In this document: piece by piece, positions 8,107-16,077 of the stretch
Position numbering within the stretch: the stretch's first letter is position 1
Layout of the letters: each line of letters opens with the position of its first letter
Origin: Bacillota bacterium
GTDB taxonomy: Bacteria > Bacillota > Clostridia > Christensenellales > CAG-138
Reading direction: 5' to 3'
Length of the DNA stretch: 37,970 bases
Assembly (NCBI GenBank): GCA_023458355.1
Contig: JAEWZS010000041.1
Span: forward strand, 1-37,970
Position numbers and translations under genes: made by a program
The notes under the pieces: generated by a model
Databases searched by the model: none
What the model saw: only the letters and a program-made list of their open reading frames with translations
What the model was told of the DNA's origin: nothing

Positions 8107-8195
8107 GGACGCAGCAAAGAGAATATACTTTCATCATCCTAAAAACTATACTATAATTAAGCCGTTCAGCAAATCATATAAAATGAGGCACCATC

Positions 8196-9374
8196 ATGCA
8201 TTACGATTTTCAAACCGTCATCGACCGTACAAACACGGGCGCGATCAAACACGATATTGCACCGGAAGCTGTGAAGAAAGCCGGAAGTATACCTCTCACC
8301 ATTGCGGATATGGAGTATAAGGTAGCTCCGGCCATTCAAGCAGCCGTAGAGAAGGCCGCAGAGCACGGTATTTATGGCTATACCCATGTGGATGACGCGT
8401 ATTTTGCCGCCGTGAAATTATGGATGGAAAAGCGCTTTTCTTACTCGCCTGACCGAGAAAGTATGTTCAATACTGCGGGTGTTGTAACGGCGCTCGGTAT
8501 GGCCGTGCGCGCATTCACACAAGTCGGCGACGGGGTGGTGATACAGCCACCGGTTTATCCTCCGTTTCGCTTTGCCGTGCGCGATAACTTTAGAACGCTT
8601 CTTGAAAACCCGCTTTTATGCAAGAATGGCCATTACGAGATGGATTTTCAAGGACTCGAAAAGCTGTGCAAGGAAAAATCACCAAAGCTATTGATTCTAT
8701 GCAGCCCACATAATCCCGTCGGACGCGTATGGACAGCTGAGGAGCTCACGCAGCTTGGCGAGATATGCCTTAAGTATGGCGTGTTTGTTGTTGCAGACGA
8801 GATACATGCGGATATTGTCCATCACGGCAAAAAGCATACGGTGTTTGCAACGCTTCCTGAAATGGCCGATAATTGCATGGTGTGCACAGCCGTCAGCAAG
8901 ACCTTCAACCTTGCAGGGCTTTCCTGCTCCAATATCTTTGTAGCGGATAAGACACATCGCGATACATTTGAACGGGTAATCAGACGTGAATCGCCCAATC
9001 TAATACCGTATTTTGCGCGTGTGGCCACCATCGCAGCGTATACCGAGTGCGATGCATGGTTGAATGCGTTGCTGGGGAATATTGAAAAAAACTTCAATCA
9101 ACTGGAGTCGTTTTTGCAGGAACGCCTTCCTATGCTGAAGCTTACTGCAGCACAGGGTACCTACTTGGCATGGGTGGATATGCGAAGCCTTGGTCTTGAC
9201 GACAAGGAACTTGAGCAACTGATGGTAAATAAAGCGCATCTAGCGCTTGAGATTGGCCAACATTTCGGCACAGGCGGCAGCGGGTTTGAGCGCATCAATC
9301 TTGCGCTGCCGAAAGTTGCACTTCAAGATGCACTGCTGCGTTTAGAGCAGGCGGTCAAGGGGACAATACGTTAA
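8196..9374 (+). CDS. patB: PatB/MalY-type PLP enzyme (cystathionine beta-lyase or aminotransferase)
   Basis: A 392-residue fold-type I aminotransferase. It starts in the family manner with HYDFQTVIDRTNTGAIKHD and PLTIADMEYKVAP. Further motifs are QPPVYPPF, CSPHNPVGRVWT (cofactor/carboxylate-binding region), ADEIHADIVHHG with the PLP-pyridine Asp, SKTFNLAGL with the PLP-binding Lys235, and GFERINLALP with the substrate-carboxylate Arg. Members of this subfamily cleave cystathionine or cysteine to pyruvate, ammonia and a thiol, and some act as aminotransferases or, as MalY, repress maltose genes. Its neighbour 41 bases on is L-asparaginase, which suggests an amino-acid catabolism unit. Confidence 0.9.
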   Translation: MHYDFQTVIDRTNTGAIKHDIAPEAVKKAGSIPLTIADMEYKVAPAIQAAVEKAAEHGIYGYTHVDDAYFAAVKLWMEKRFSYSPDRESMFNTAGVVTALGMAVRAFTQVGDGVVIQPPVYPPFRFAVRDNFRTLLENPLLCKNGHYEMDFQGLEKLCKEKSPKLLILCSPHNPVGRVWTAEELTQLGEICLKYGVFVVADEIHADIVHHGKKHTVFATLPEMADNCMVCTAVSKTFNLAGLSCSNIFVADKTHRDTFERVIRRESPNLIPYFARVATIAAYTECDAWLNALLGNIEKNFNQLESFLQERLPMLKLTAAQGTYLAWVDMRSLGLDDKELEQLMVNKAHLALEIGQHFGTGGSGFERINLALPKVALQDALLRLEQAVKGTIR

Positions 9375-9415
9375 GGTAAGGGGTTTAACTCCCCCTAAGA
9401 AAAGGAGCGAGCGGC

Positions 9416-10405
9416 ATGAAGCAAATTAAGCTTATCTCCACCGGCGGCACCATCGCTTGCATACCCGGCGAAACCGGGCTTATGCCTGCGCTTACGGGAA
9501 GTCAACTTCTAGAGCATACCATGATTTCCTACGATGATGTGGACTGCGTAGACCTTTTCAATATGGACAGCTCCAATATCCAACCCGAGGAATGGCGCAT
9601 TATAGCCCAAGAGGTAAATAAAAGCGTGGTGGAAGGTTATAAGGGTGTCATCATTACGCACGGTACGGATACTATGGCATATACCTCATCCATGCTCAGT
9701 TTCATGCTATTAAATGTACCCATTCCGGTGGTTCTCACAGGCGCACAGCAGCCTATTATCTACCCTGATTCGGATGGCCGAAAGAACCTTCGGGATGCGC
9801 TTATTGCTGCGCGAGCCATGGCAGGCGGCGTGTACGTTTGCTTTGATGGTGCGCTCATACTTGGCTGCCGCGCGGTAAAAACACGCACCGTTTCCGTGAA
9901 CGCGTTTGAATCCATCAATTATCCGTATATCGGCACGGTTGTGAACGGCGGATATGTAGAGCTTTATCCGCACAGACCGCGCGGGGAATTTCATTTTTTT
10001 GACGGTATAGACGAACGGGTTGCTCTTGTGAAGCTCATCCCGGGCGCAAGCCCGGCGCTTTTAGATATGCTTTTAAACTGCGATGTGAAGGGCGCGGCTG
10101 TTGAGGCATTCGGCCTTGGTGGTGTGCATAACTTCCGACGCGATCATGCAGAGAGCATCAAAAAACTCGTAAAAAGCGGCATACCGGTGGTGCTTACCTC
10201 GCAATGCTTATACGAGGCAAGTACACCCGATCTTTACGCGGTAAGCCATGCGCTGCGTGAGGCAGGCGTCATTTCCGCTTCGGATATGACAACCGAAGCG
10301 GCCGTCACGAAGCTCATGTATGCACTCGGCCAAAATAAGGACATGGAGGCTGTTCGGAGAATCATGGAAAAAGATCTATGCGGTGAGCTTGGAGTAGGGG
10401 TATAA
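9416..10405 (+). CDS. ansA: L-asparaginase, type I
   Basis: A 329-residue cytoplasmic-type asparaginase (no signal peptide) that would convert asparagine to aspartate and ammonia. Both signatures are complete: STGGTIAC (residues 8-15, nucleophile Thr12) and the second-site THGTDTMAYT (81-90, with Thr84 and Asp85). The conserved TGAQQPI and DGRKNLRDAL follow, and the C-terminal domain has VVLTSQC. AAAAGGAGCGAGCGGC precedes the ATG at 9416. A small AGGGG/CCCCT inverted repeat sits in the 41-base gap after the aminotransferase gene, so cotranscription may be modulated there. It converges on the lipoprotein gene; I see no clear terminator in the 43-base gap. Confidence 0.93.
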   Translation: MKQIKLISTGGTIACIPGETGLMPALTGSQLLEHTMISYDDVDCVDLFNMDSSNIQPEEWRIIAQEVNKSVVEGYKGVIITHGTDTMAYTSSMLSFMLLNVPIPVVLTGAQQPIIYPDSDGRKNLRDALIAARAMAGGVYVCFDGALILGCRAVKTRTVSVNAFESINYPYIGTVVNGGYVELYPHRPRGEFHFFDGIDERVALVKLIPGASPALLDMLLNCDVKGAAVEAFGLGGVHNFRRDHAESIKKLVKSGIPVVLTSQCLYEASTPDLYAVSHALREAGVISASDMTTEAAVTKLMYALGQNKDMEAVRRIMEKDLCGELGVGV

Positions 10406-10448
10406 AGGTGCAGACAGAAAGAAAAGCTATTTACTTGCAGTATTACTG

Positions 10449-10991
10449 TTACTTGTCAGCCAGGAATCCTGTCGGTGACAGATAGAAGTTCGAAATTAAA
10501 CCATCATTATCGCCTATGGAGATTTGCCCTTTTACGGTACCTCTTGTTTCGACTTTGTCGGCATCGGTAAGGATGATATGCGCAATAAAACTAAAAGTGG
10601 TACTGTCGGTATTTTTAGAATATTCTTCAAATTCGAATGAATCGGTACGGTAGGTGAAGCCGTTTTCGTAAGCATATTTCTCATAAGTTCGGATTTCGTT
10701 GTTGGCAATCATTTTTAAATAGAACTCATCGTTTACATAATCGCGTACGCAAGAATAATATTCCTCCTGCGCAGCCCGTAGCTTTTCATCTGTTACCACA
10801 TCTTCAACGTTTTTAAGCAACGCCTCAAAGCGGCCTTCGTAATTGTAGGTGCCGTAAATCGTTAAAAAAGCTTCCTTCACATCGTCTGAAATATCATCGG
10901 TTACCGGATAACTCTTAACAGCGCAACCAACCATGATCAGAAGTATTACAGCCAAGATTACATTGATGATGTGTCTTTTATATTGCAGCAT
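10449..10991 (-). CDS. Hypothetical lipoprotein
   Basis: A 180-residue secreted protein with a lipoprotein signal peptide (hydrophobic residues 8-21) ending in IMVGC, so Cys23 is the expected lipidation site. The mature part is acidic with many Glu, Asp and Tyr residues, and ends in GLISNFYLSPTGFLADK. I do not recognise the family. GAGG precedes the ATG. It follows the MarR-type regulator gene by 21 bases on the same strand, so the two are probably one transcript, and a MarR-regulated surface function is plausible. No catalytic motif can be seen. Confidence 0.7.
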   Translation of the reverse strand: MLQYKRHIINVILAVILLIMVGCAVKSYPVTDDISDDVKEAFLTIYGTYNYEGRFEALLKNVEDVVTDEKLRAAQEEYYSCVRDYVNDEFYLKMIANNEIRTYEKYAYENGFTYRTDSFEFEEYSKNTDSTTFSFIAHIILTDADKVETRGTVKGQISIGDNDGLISNFYLSPTGFLADK

Positions 10992-11012
10992 AGTAGTAAA
11001 ACCTCTGCAATT

Positions 11013-11465
11013 CTATTTTTCCAAACGGATTTTCAATTCGCTGAGATTGTGATCCATGCGCCTCATCTGCGAAAGGGTGCTTTCCCTTTGCTCAAAAGAA
11101 AGCCCCTCGAGCATGGTCGTAAATATCATTTCAAAATCAATGTCGCACCAGCGGGCATATTCCTCACCTTTTTTGGTGAGCAAAATGCGTATACAGCGGG
11201 AATCCTCTTTGTCGCGTATGCGTTTGATAAAACCTGCATTTTCAAGTCTCCGAAGCGAAACGCCCACCGAAGCTTTGCTGATATTAAGCGACGCAGCAAG
11301 CTCGTTTTGTGTTGGGCGGTTGAGGCCTCGCACGGCGAATAAAAGCTGAGGCTGGCCCGGGTACAGCCCGTACTTGCTGAGGGTTCTCTGCATACAAATG
11401 GAATAAGTATGCTCTAAAGCCTGAAAGGCTCTTGAAAAATCGATGGCGCTCGTTTTTTCGCTCAT
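11013..11465 (-). CDS. MarR-family transcriptional regulator
   Basis: A 150-residue winged-helix regulator of standard MarR length. The DNA-binding region reads LNRPTQNELAASLNISKASVGVSLRRLENAGFIKRIRDKEDSRCIRILLTKKG, in which the recognition helix (KASVGVSLRRLE) and the wing DKEDSRCIRI are typical. The flanking helices form the dimer interface. CGGGAGGCG precedes the ATG at 11465. It is divergent from glycogen phosphorylase, with a 176-base shared region, and is followed by a lipoprotein gene. Its ligand and targets are unknown; autoregulation is common in the family. Confidence 0.9.
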   Translation of the reverse strand: MSEKTSAIDFSRAFQALEHTYSICMQRTLSKYGLYPGQPQLLFAVRGLNRPTQNELAASLNISKASVGVSLRRLENAGFIKRIRDKEDSRCIRILLTKKGEEYARWCDIDFEMIFTTMLEGLSFEQRESTLSQMRRMDHNLSELKIRLEK

Positions 11466-11570
11466 GTGAAAAACGCCTCCCGACGGCTTTTTAAAGAATT
11501 GATTTCGTGAATACTATATCATATGGGGCAAATCCCAGTCGAGCGAAAAAGGACACGGATAAAAACGGAT

Positions 11571-11599
11571 TTGCGCATATTATGTCCATATGATAAAAT
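11571..11599 (+). promoter_or_regulatory. Promoter of the glycogen phosphorylase gene
   Basis: TTGCGC (11571-11576), a 17-base spacer and TAAAAT (11594-11599), about 43 bases before the start codon; AAAGGAACGGAG lies in the leader as ribosome binding site. Confidence 0.5.
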
Positions 11600-11641
11600 G
11601 CAGTTCGGAAATTACCGAATTAAAGGAACGGAGATCGATAC

Positions 11642-14014
11642 ATGATTAGCAGCAACGCCATTATGCGGCGCATGGAGGAGGAGCTCAAGGCGCATTACCA
11701 GCTTGAACTTCATGAGGCAAGCACCGTCCAGCTTCATAATGCGCTTGGCGAGGCCGTGATGCTTGAAATAGCGAACGATTGGCGCGAGAGCCGGCGTGCG
11801 CATGAACGCGTTCGACGCGCATATTATTTTTCCGCGGAATATCTGATGGGGCGCATGGTATTTAACAACCTGTATTGCCTCGGTGTCATCGACGAGATAC
11901 GCGAGTTGTTCCGCGCGCGTGGAGCAGACCTTAGTACCATGGAGGATATTGAGGACGATGCGCTCGGCAATGGTGGTCTTGGTCGCCTTGCAGCCTGTTA
12001 TTTGGATAGCGCAGCGACTATGAACATACCGCTTGAAGGTTACGGGCTTCGCTATAAGTTTGGCCTTTTCAAACAACATTTCGCAAATGGCTTTCAGGTA
12101 GAGAAGGCTGATGACTGGCAGCGCTTCGGAGACCCTTGGAGCAGGCGGCGCGACGATAAAACAATCACCATCGAGTTCGCCGATCAAAAGGTGCTTGCGG
12201 TACCTTATGATATGCCCATCATCGGTTATAAAACCAAAAACATCGGCACGCTTCGCCTTTGGCAGAGCGAGCCCATGGAGGAGTTCGATTTTGCGCTCTT
12301 CAACGACCAGGAATATGCGCGCGCTATCGAGGAAAAGAATTCCGTGGAGGATATCACCCGTGTGCTCTATCCCAACGACAGTACCGATGCGGGTAAAAAA
12401 TTAAGACTCAAACAGCAATACTTTTTATCGAGTGCATCCTTGCAGGATATTATACGCCGCTATGTGCGCGTACGCGGTCGGGATTTTTCCGCATTTGCGG
12501 CACATTGCGCTATTCAACTTAACGACACGCATCCCGCCGTATCTATCCCTGAGCTTATCAGGCTTCTCATGAAAGAGGGCATGGACTTTGAGGCGGCGCT
12601 TAGTATTACTAAGGATACCTTCAACTATACCAACCACACCATCATGGGCGAGGCGCTTGAAAAGTGGGATATGAAGCTATTCTGCAGCGTTATCCCAGAG
12701 ATCGGCTGCATACTCATGAAGATCGATGAAGCGCTTTTAACAGAACTTAAAGAACGCGGCATTGCTTCAGACCGAATTGAGCGCATGCGCATCATCGAAA
12801 ACGGCCGCGTGCATATGGCGAGGCTTACATGCTACGTTGCCACCTATGTGAATGGTGTAGCGCAAATTCATACGGAAATCCTCAAGAATGACGTATTTGC
12901 CGATTGGTATGCGGTGTACCCCGAGCGCTTTAAAAACGTTACAAACGGCATCACGCAGCGCCGTTGGCTAGGGTTATGCAACAGCGAGCTCACAAGCTTT
13001 CTTTCGGATAAAATCGGCGATGGCTTTTTGACCGATTTAAATGAGATTTCGAGGTTTTCTGAGCATATCGATGAGTTTGCGGTGCGCCGTTTTAACGAGA
13101 TAAAGCATCTTAAGAAAAAGCAGCTCTCTGCCGTCATAAAGGAAAAGGAAGGTGTAACTTTACCGCCCTCCTTTTTGTTCGACGTGCAGGTAAAACGCAT
13201 GCATGAGTACAAGCGCCAGCTTTTGAATGCGTTTTCTATTTTGGATATCTACTTTTCGCTAAAGGACGGCACACTTCATGACTTTACGCCGACAGCTTTT
13301 ATATTCGGCGCAAAGGCTGCACCCGGCTATATACGCGCCAAAGGCATAATCAAGTATATCAACGAGGCAGCAAAGCTTATCAACGCCGATCCTGACATGA
13401 AGGATAAGCTTCGCGTGGTGTTTGTGCAAAACTACAACTGCTCGTATGCCGAGTATATTATACCTGCGGCGGATGTCTCCGAGCAGATATCACCCGCGGG
13501 TACCGAGGCGAGCGGCACGGGCAACATGAAGTTCATGTTAAACGGCACGGTGACGCTTGGCACCTATGATGGCGCTAACATAGAGATTGTGGAGCAATCG
13601 GGTGTTGAAAACAACTATATCTTCGGTGCCACGGTGGAGGACATTGCCCGCTTAAAGGGAAGCTACCGCCCTCGGGACCTCTATGAGCGGGAGCCGCGTA
13701 TTCGTAGGGTTTTGGATACGCTTATTAACGGTACGTTCTCAGATGGCGGCACAGGCAGCTTTGAGGAGCTTTATACTGCGCTACTTGACGGTGCGAGCTG
13801 GCATGCGCCCGATCATTACTTTATTTTGCTCGATTTTCTGCCGTATGTGGATACAAAACTCAAGGCAAACCGCGAATACCGTGACAGCGTTGCGTTTGGC
13901 CGTAAGTGCCTTTTGAATACAGTGAACGCAGGCAAATTTTCAAGCGACCGCGCTGTAAAGCAGTACGCTTCGGAGATATGGCATGTGGCGGAGATTGAGG
14001 TTAAGAATAGGTAG
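11642..14014 (+). CDS. glgP: Glycogen/starch/maltodextrin phosphorylase
   Basis: A 790-residue GT35 phosphorylase, full family length. It releases glucose-1-phosphate from alpha-1,4-glucan ends using inorganic phosphate and a PLP cofactor. The N-terminal YFSAEYLMGR and EDDALGNGGLGRLAACYLDS are diagnostic. Further on are QLNDTHPAVSIPEL, RRWL, DVQVKRMHEYKRQLLN, GAKAAPGY and the PLP site GTEASGTGNMKF, whose Lys630 should carry the cofactor, followed by NGTVTLGTYDGANIEI. It seems monocistronic: it has its own promoter and ends near a strong bidirectional terminator. No other glycogen gene is in the window. Confidence 0.95.
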   Translation: MISSNAIMRRMEEELKAHYQLELHEASTVQLHNALGEAVMLEIANDWRESRRAHERVRRAYYFSAEYLMGRMVFNNLYCLGVIDEIRELFRARGADLSTMEDIEDDALGNGGLGRLAACYLDSAATMNIPLEGYGLRYKFGLFKQHFANGFQVEKADDWQRFGDPWSRRRDDKTITIEFADQKVLAVPYDMPIIGYKTKNIGTLRLWQSEPMEEFDFALFNDQEYARAIEEKNSVEDITRVLYPNDSTDAGKKLRLKQQYFLSSASLQDIIRRYVRVRGRDFSAFAAHCAIQLNDTHPAVSIPELIRLLMKEGMDFEAALSITKDTFNYTNHTIMGEALEKWDMKLFCSVIPEIGCILMKIDEALLTELKERGIASDRIERMRIIENGRVHMARLTCYVATYVNGVAQIHTEILKNDVFADWYAVYPERFKNVTNGITQRRWLGLCNSELTSFLSDKIGDGFLTDLNEISRFSEHIDEFAVRRFNEIKHLKKKQLSAVIKEKEGVTLPPSFLFDVQVKRMHEYKRQLLNAFSILDIYFSLKDGTLHDFTPTAFIFGAKAAPGYIRAKGIIKYINEAAKLINADPDMKDKLRVVFVQNYNCSYAEYIIPAADVSEQISPAGTEASGTGNMKFMLNGTVTLGTYDGANIEIVEQSGVENNYIFGATVEDIARLKGSYRPRDLYEREPRIRRVLDTLINGTFSDGGTGSFEELYTALLDGASWHAPDHYFILLDFLPYVDTKLKANREYRDSVAFGRKCLLNTVNAGKFSSDRAVKQYASEIWHVAEIEVKNR

Positions 14015-14080
14015 AAGGATACACTTGGCTTCATGCTGTAAGCATAGGGTTTGAATTTGTGATCAACCCGAATACACCAT

Positions 14081-14113
14081 AAGGCCTCCACTTTGATATA
14101 GTGGAGGCCTTTT
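14081..14113. terminator. Bidirectional terminator between glgP and the MBL-fold gene
   Basis: AAGGCCTCCACT (14081-14092) and AGTGGAGGCCTT (14100-14111) form a perfect 12-base-pair stem with a 7-base loop, with Ts on one side and As on the other. It lies between convergent genes and can serve both. Confidence 0.85.
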
Positions 14114-14140
14114 AACTTTGCGCGGAGTTCTTTTTCGTGC

Positions 14141-15112
14141 TTACTTCTCCGTTTTCGCTTCTATCCCTTCCGCTGTAAATGTTAAATGGACCGTGCCGCT
14201 TTTATCCGTGCGGTATGCAGTGATACCGCGTGCGGCATAGCGTTTCAGCGTTTCTTCGTGAGGGTGCCCGTATTCGTTATCGAGTTCGCAGGAGATTAGT
14301 GCAATTTTCGGATTTACCGCGTCTAAAAACGCCTCCGAGCCGGAGGTGCTTGAGCCGTGATGGGGTGCTTTGAGCACCGTCGCACGTAAAACGGACGCAT
14401 CGTAGGCTGAGAGCATTTGTTCTTCCACAGGTTCCTCAGCGTCACCAGTAAACAGAATAGAAGAATTGCCAAAGGAAACGTGCAGCACAACGCTCCAATC
14501 ATTAAGCGATTCCTCATCGTATATACCGTCTTTGAGCGGGGAGAGGATACGAACCGTAATTTCATCGCTCCAGGGCAGATAGGATTCTCCGCTTGCATAC
14601 GCACGCTTTACCAATACGTCATGTTCTTCAAGCGCACTCAACATCTTTTCAAACGTGGAGGAGGTATGCGCAACATCCGGCATATAAAACACGCCTATCT
14701 CATAAGCGTTGATCACCTTGTACATCGCGCCGATATGGTCGCTGTGCGGATGCGTGGCTACTACAACATCGAGTTTAGTGACGCTTTGTGATTTCAAAAA
14801 TGCATCGATCGTGTCAAACTCGCCGGCTTCACCTGCGTCTACGAGCATCGTTTTACCACTGGGGGCGCGCAAAAAGAAGCAATCCCCCTGGCCGATGTCG
14901 AGCATGTACACGTCCATTTCGCCATTTTGTGTATGGATAGGCTGCTGCGAAACAGGTACGATAGGAGTTGGAGTCGGAAAAAAATCCGAAGCAGGCACAT
15001 CTGCAGATGTATAGCGATAGATGATAAACAGAACGAATAAGAATACAATCACAGCAAGAGCAGCCGTGAGTTGGCCTTTTCCTTTGGTGGAGCGGCGTTT
15101 ACCGGACAACAA
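14141..15112 (-). CDS. Secreted or membrane-anchored ComEC-type metallo-beta-lactamase-fold hydrolase
   Basis: A 323-residue protein with an N-terminal membrane anchor (residues about 14-33), a short proline-rich linker, and an MBL domain starting VYMLDIGQGDCFFL. The metal motif THPHSDHIG (HxHxDH) and a later LFTGDAE and PHHGS...ALISC block match the hydrolase domain found at the C-terminus of the competence protein ComEC and in stand-alone relatives. The domain would face outside. Members are nucleases or phosphodiesterases, but this protein's substrate is unknown. The start appears to be TTG (15112), since GAGGTGAG lies just before it and no ATG fits. No ComEC channel domain is present. Confidence 0.82.
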   Translation of the reverse strand: MLSGKRRSTKGKGQLTAALAVIVFLFVLFIIYRYTSADVPASDFFPTPTPIVPVSQQPIHTQNGEMDVYMLDIGQGDCFFLRAPSGKTMLVDAGEAGEFDTIDAFLKSQSVTKLDVVVATHPHSDHIGAMYKVINAYEIGVFYMPDVAHTSSTFEKMLSALEEHDVLVKRAYASGESYLPWSDEITVRILSPLKDGIYDEESLNDWSVVLHVSFGNSSILFTGDAEEPVEEQMLSAYDASVLRATVLKAPHHGSSTSGSEAFLDAVNPKIALISCELDNEYGHPHEETLKRYAARGITAYRTDKSGTVHLTFTAEGIEAKTEK

Positions 15113-15192
15113 AACTCACCTCACATATCTTCCATATATTGTACACGATGTCCATGTGATACACCATACTTAGTTGATGTATGTGGTATGTA

Positions 15193-15221
15193 TTGACTTT
15201 CATACCGTAAACGAATACACT
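15193..15221 (+). promoter_or_regulatory. Promoter of the ACP-like gene
   Basis: TTGACT (15193-15198), a 17-base spacer and TACACT (15216-15221), about 70 bases before the start codon. Confidence 0.6.
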
Positions 15222-15290
15222 CAAGGATGTCATGAACGCATGGCATTTGGCATTATTTTAAATATAAGGGTTTTATCGGAGGAATTATGC

Positions 15291-15515
15291 ATGGACAGTT
15301 TTGAACGGATACGCGCGATTATCCATGAGACAACAGGTATTCCCGTGGAGCTCATCACACCGGAATCAACAGCGGCGCAATTGAACATCGGAACATTGGA
15401 CATGACGGAATTGCTGCTCAATGTAGAAGAGGAATTCGATGTGATTATCGAGGAGGAGAACGAGATCTTAAGTGTGCGAGATATTATGAACTGCCTGGAA
15501 ATGTGCGTTGCCTAA
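15291..15515 (+). CDS. Acyl-carrier-protein-like protein lacking the phosphopantetheine serine
   Basis: A 74-residue protein with ACP size and pattern: FERIRAIIHETTGIPVELITPESTAAQLNIG, then TLDMTELLLNVEEEFDVIIEEE. In normal ACPs the centre reads GADSLD-x-x-EL with the Ser modified by 4'-phosphopantetheine. Here it reads NIGTLDMTEL, so Thr35 sits where Ser is expected and the preceding Asp is Gly. It is therefore unlikely to be loaded in the standard way. CGGAGG precedes the ATG at 15291; the longer frame from 15174 lacks a site and crosses the promoter. It is monocistronic, with its own terminator, and is not next to fatty-acid or polyketide genes. The fold call is good, the function unknown. 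Confidence 0.78.
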   Translation: MDSFERIRAIIHETTGIPVELITPESTAAQLNIGTLDMTELLLNVEEEFDVIIEEENEILSVRDIMNCLEMCVA

Positions 15516-15544
15516 AACAAACGATATTTTTTGCCCTCATACAC

Positions 15545-15574
15545 GCCGCGCGGCTTACGCGCGGCAATTTTTTT
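15545..15574 (+). terminator. Intrinsic terminator after the ACP-like gene
   Basis: GCCGCGCG (15545-15552) pairs perfectly with CGCGCGGC (15558-15565) around GCTTA, followed by AA and seven Ts. It separates the ACP-like gene from the ATP synthase operon. Confidence 0.93.
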
Positions 15575-15620
15575 ATAAATCGTTAAAAAGCGGCATGAAA
15601 ACAGGCGGAACCGCTTGCAT

Positions 15621-15649
15621 TTTGCAGGTGAATTGTGGTTCAATAATAC
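15621..15649 (+). promoter_or_regulatory. Possible promoter of the ATP synthase operon
   Basis: TTTGCA (15621-15626), a 17-base spacer and TAATAC (15644-15649). The match is weak, but it is the best candidate between the terminator at 15574 and the first gene of the operon. Confidence 0.35.
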
Positions 15650-15750
15650 AAGAATTTACAAAACGTGAAAACGACGCTTGTCTTAAAGCGCGATTCATCC
15701 GATAGTAATACATGTATGGGAAAAAAGGCTCGATTTATAGGAGGAGCGGA

Positions 15751-16077
15751 ATGGCGGGTGCGATCATAGGTGTTATTTGCGGCGCTGCGGAGCTTTATTT
15801 GCTTGCACGCGTCGTGCGTGCGGTCTCCGGGGCCGGTGCAACGGGTTCGACCGGACTTCTCGTACTCGCAAAGGTTGCGCTGCTTATCGCGGCTTTTGCA
15901 GCCGTAATCCTTTTCTTCCGTGAGGACATTTTATACTGCGGGCTAGGCATTTCGGGTGTACTCGTGATCGGGTCCGTGGTTATTTTTGCGAGAAACAACG
16001 CGAAGCTTAGACGGCAGGAGCAAAATTTAAAACAAACGCAGGAAAACGACAAGGGAGGAAATGTCGATCATGAGTGA
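15751..16077 (+). CDS. atpI: ATP synthase subunit I-like membrane protein
   Basis: A 108-residue protein with about four predicted helices and a charged tail (RNNAKLRRQEQNLKQTQENDKGG). Position first in the operon, size and topology fit AtpI, an accessory protein that helps c-ring assembly and Mg/Ca handling, though sequence similarity in this family is low. AGGAGG (15739-15744) sits six bases before the ATG at 15751, which is therefore preferred over the ATG at 15712. Its stop overlaps the start of subunit a by eight bases, showing translational coupling. The family name is inferred largely from context. Confidence 0.65.
   Translation: MAGAIIGVICGAAELYLLARVVRAVSGAGATGSTGLLVLAKVALLIAAFAAVILFFREDILYCGLGISGVLVIGSVVIFARNNAKLRRQEQNLKQTQENDKGGNVDHE

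Noticed and set aside
15508..15705. 65-codon ORF after the ACP-like gene
   Set aside because: It begins at the end of the ACP-like gene and runs through a perfect intrinsic terminator, with no ribosome site and no protein-like pattern.
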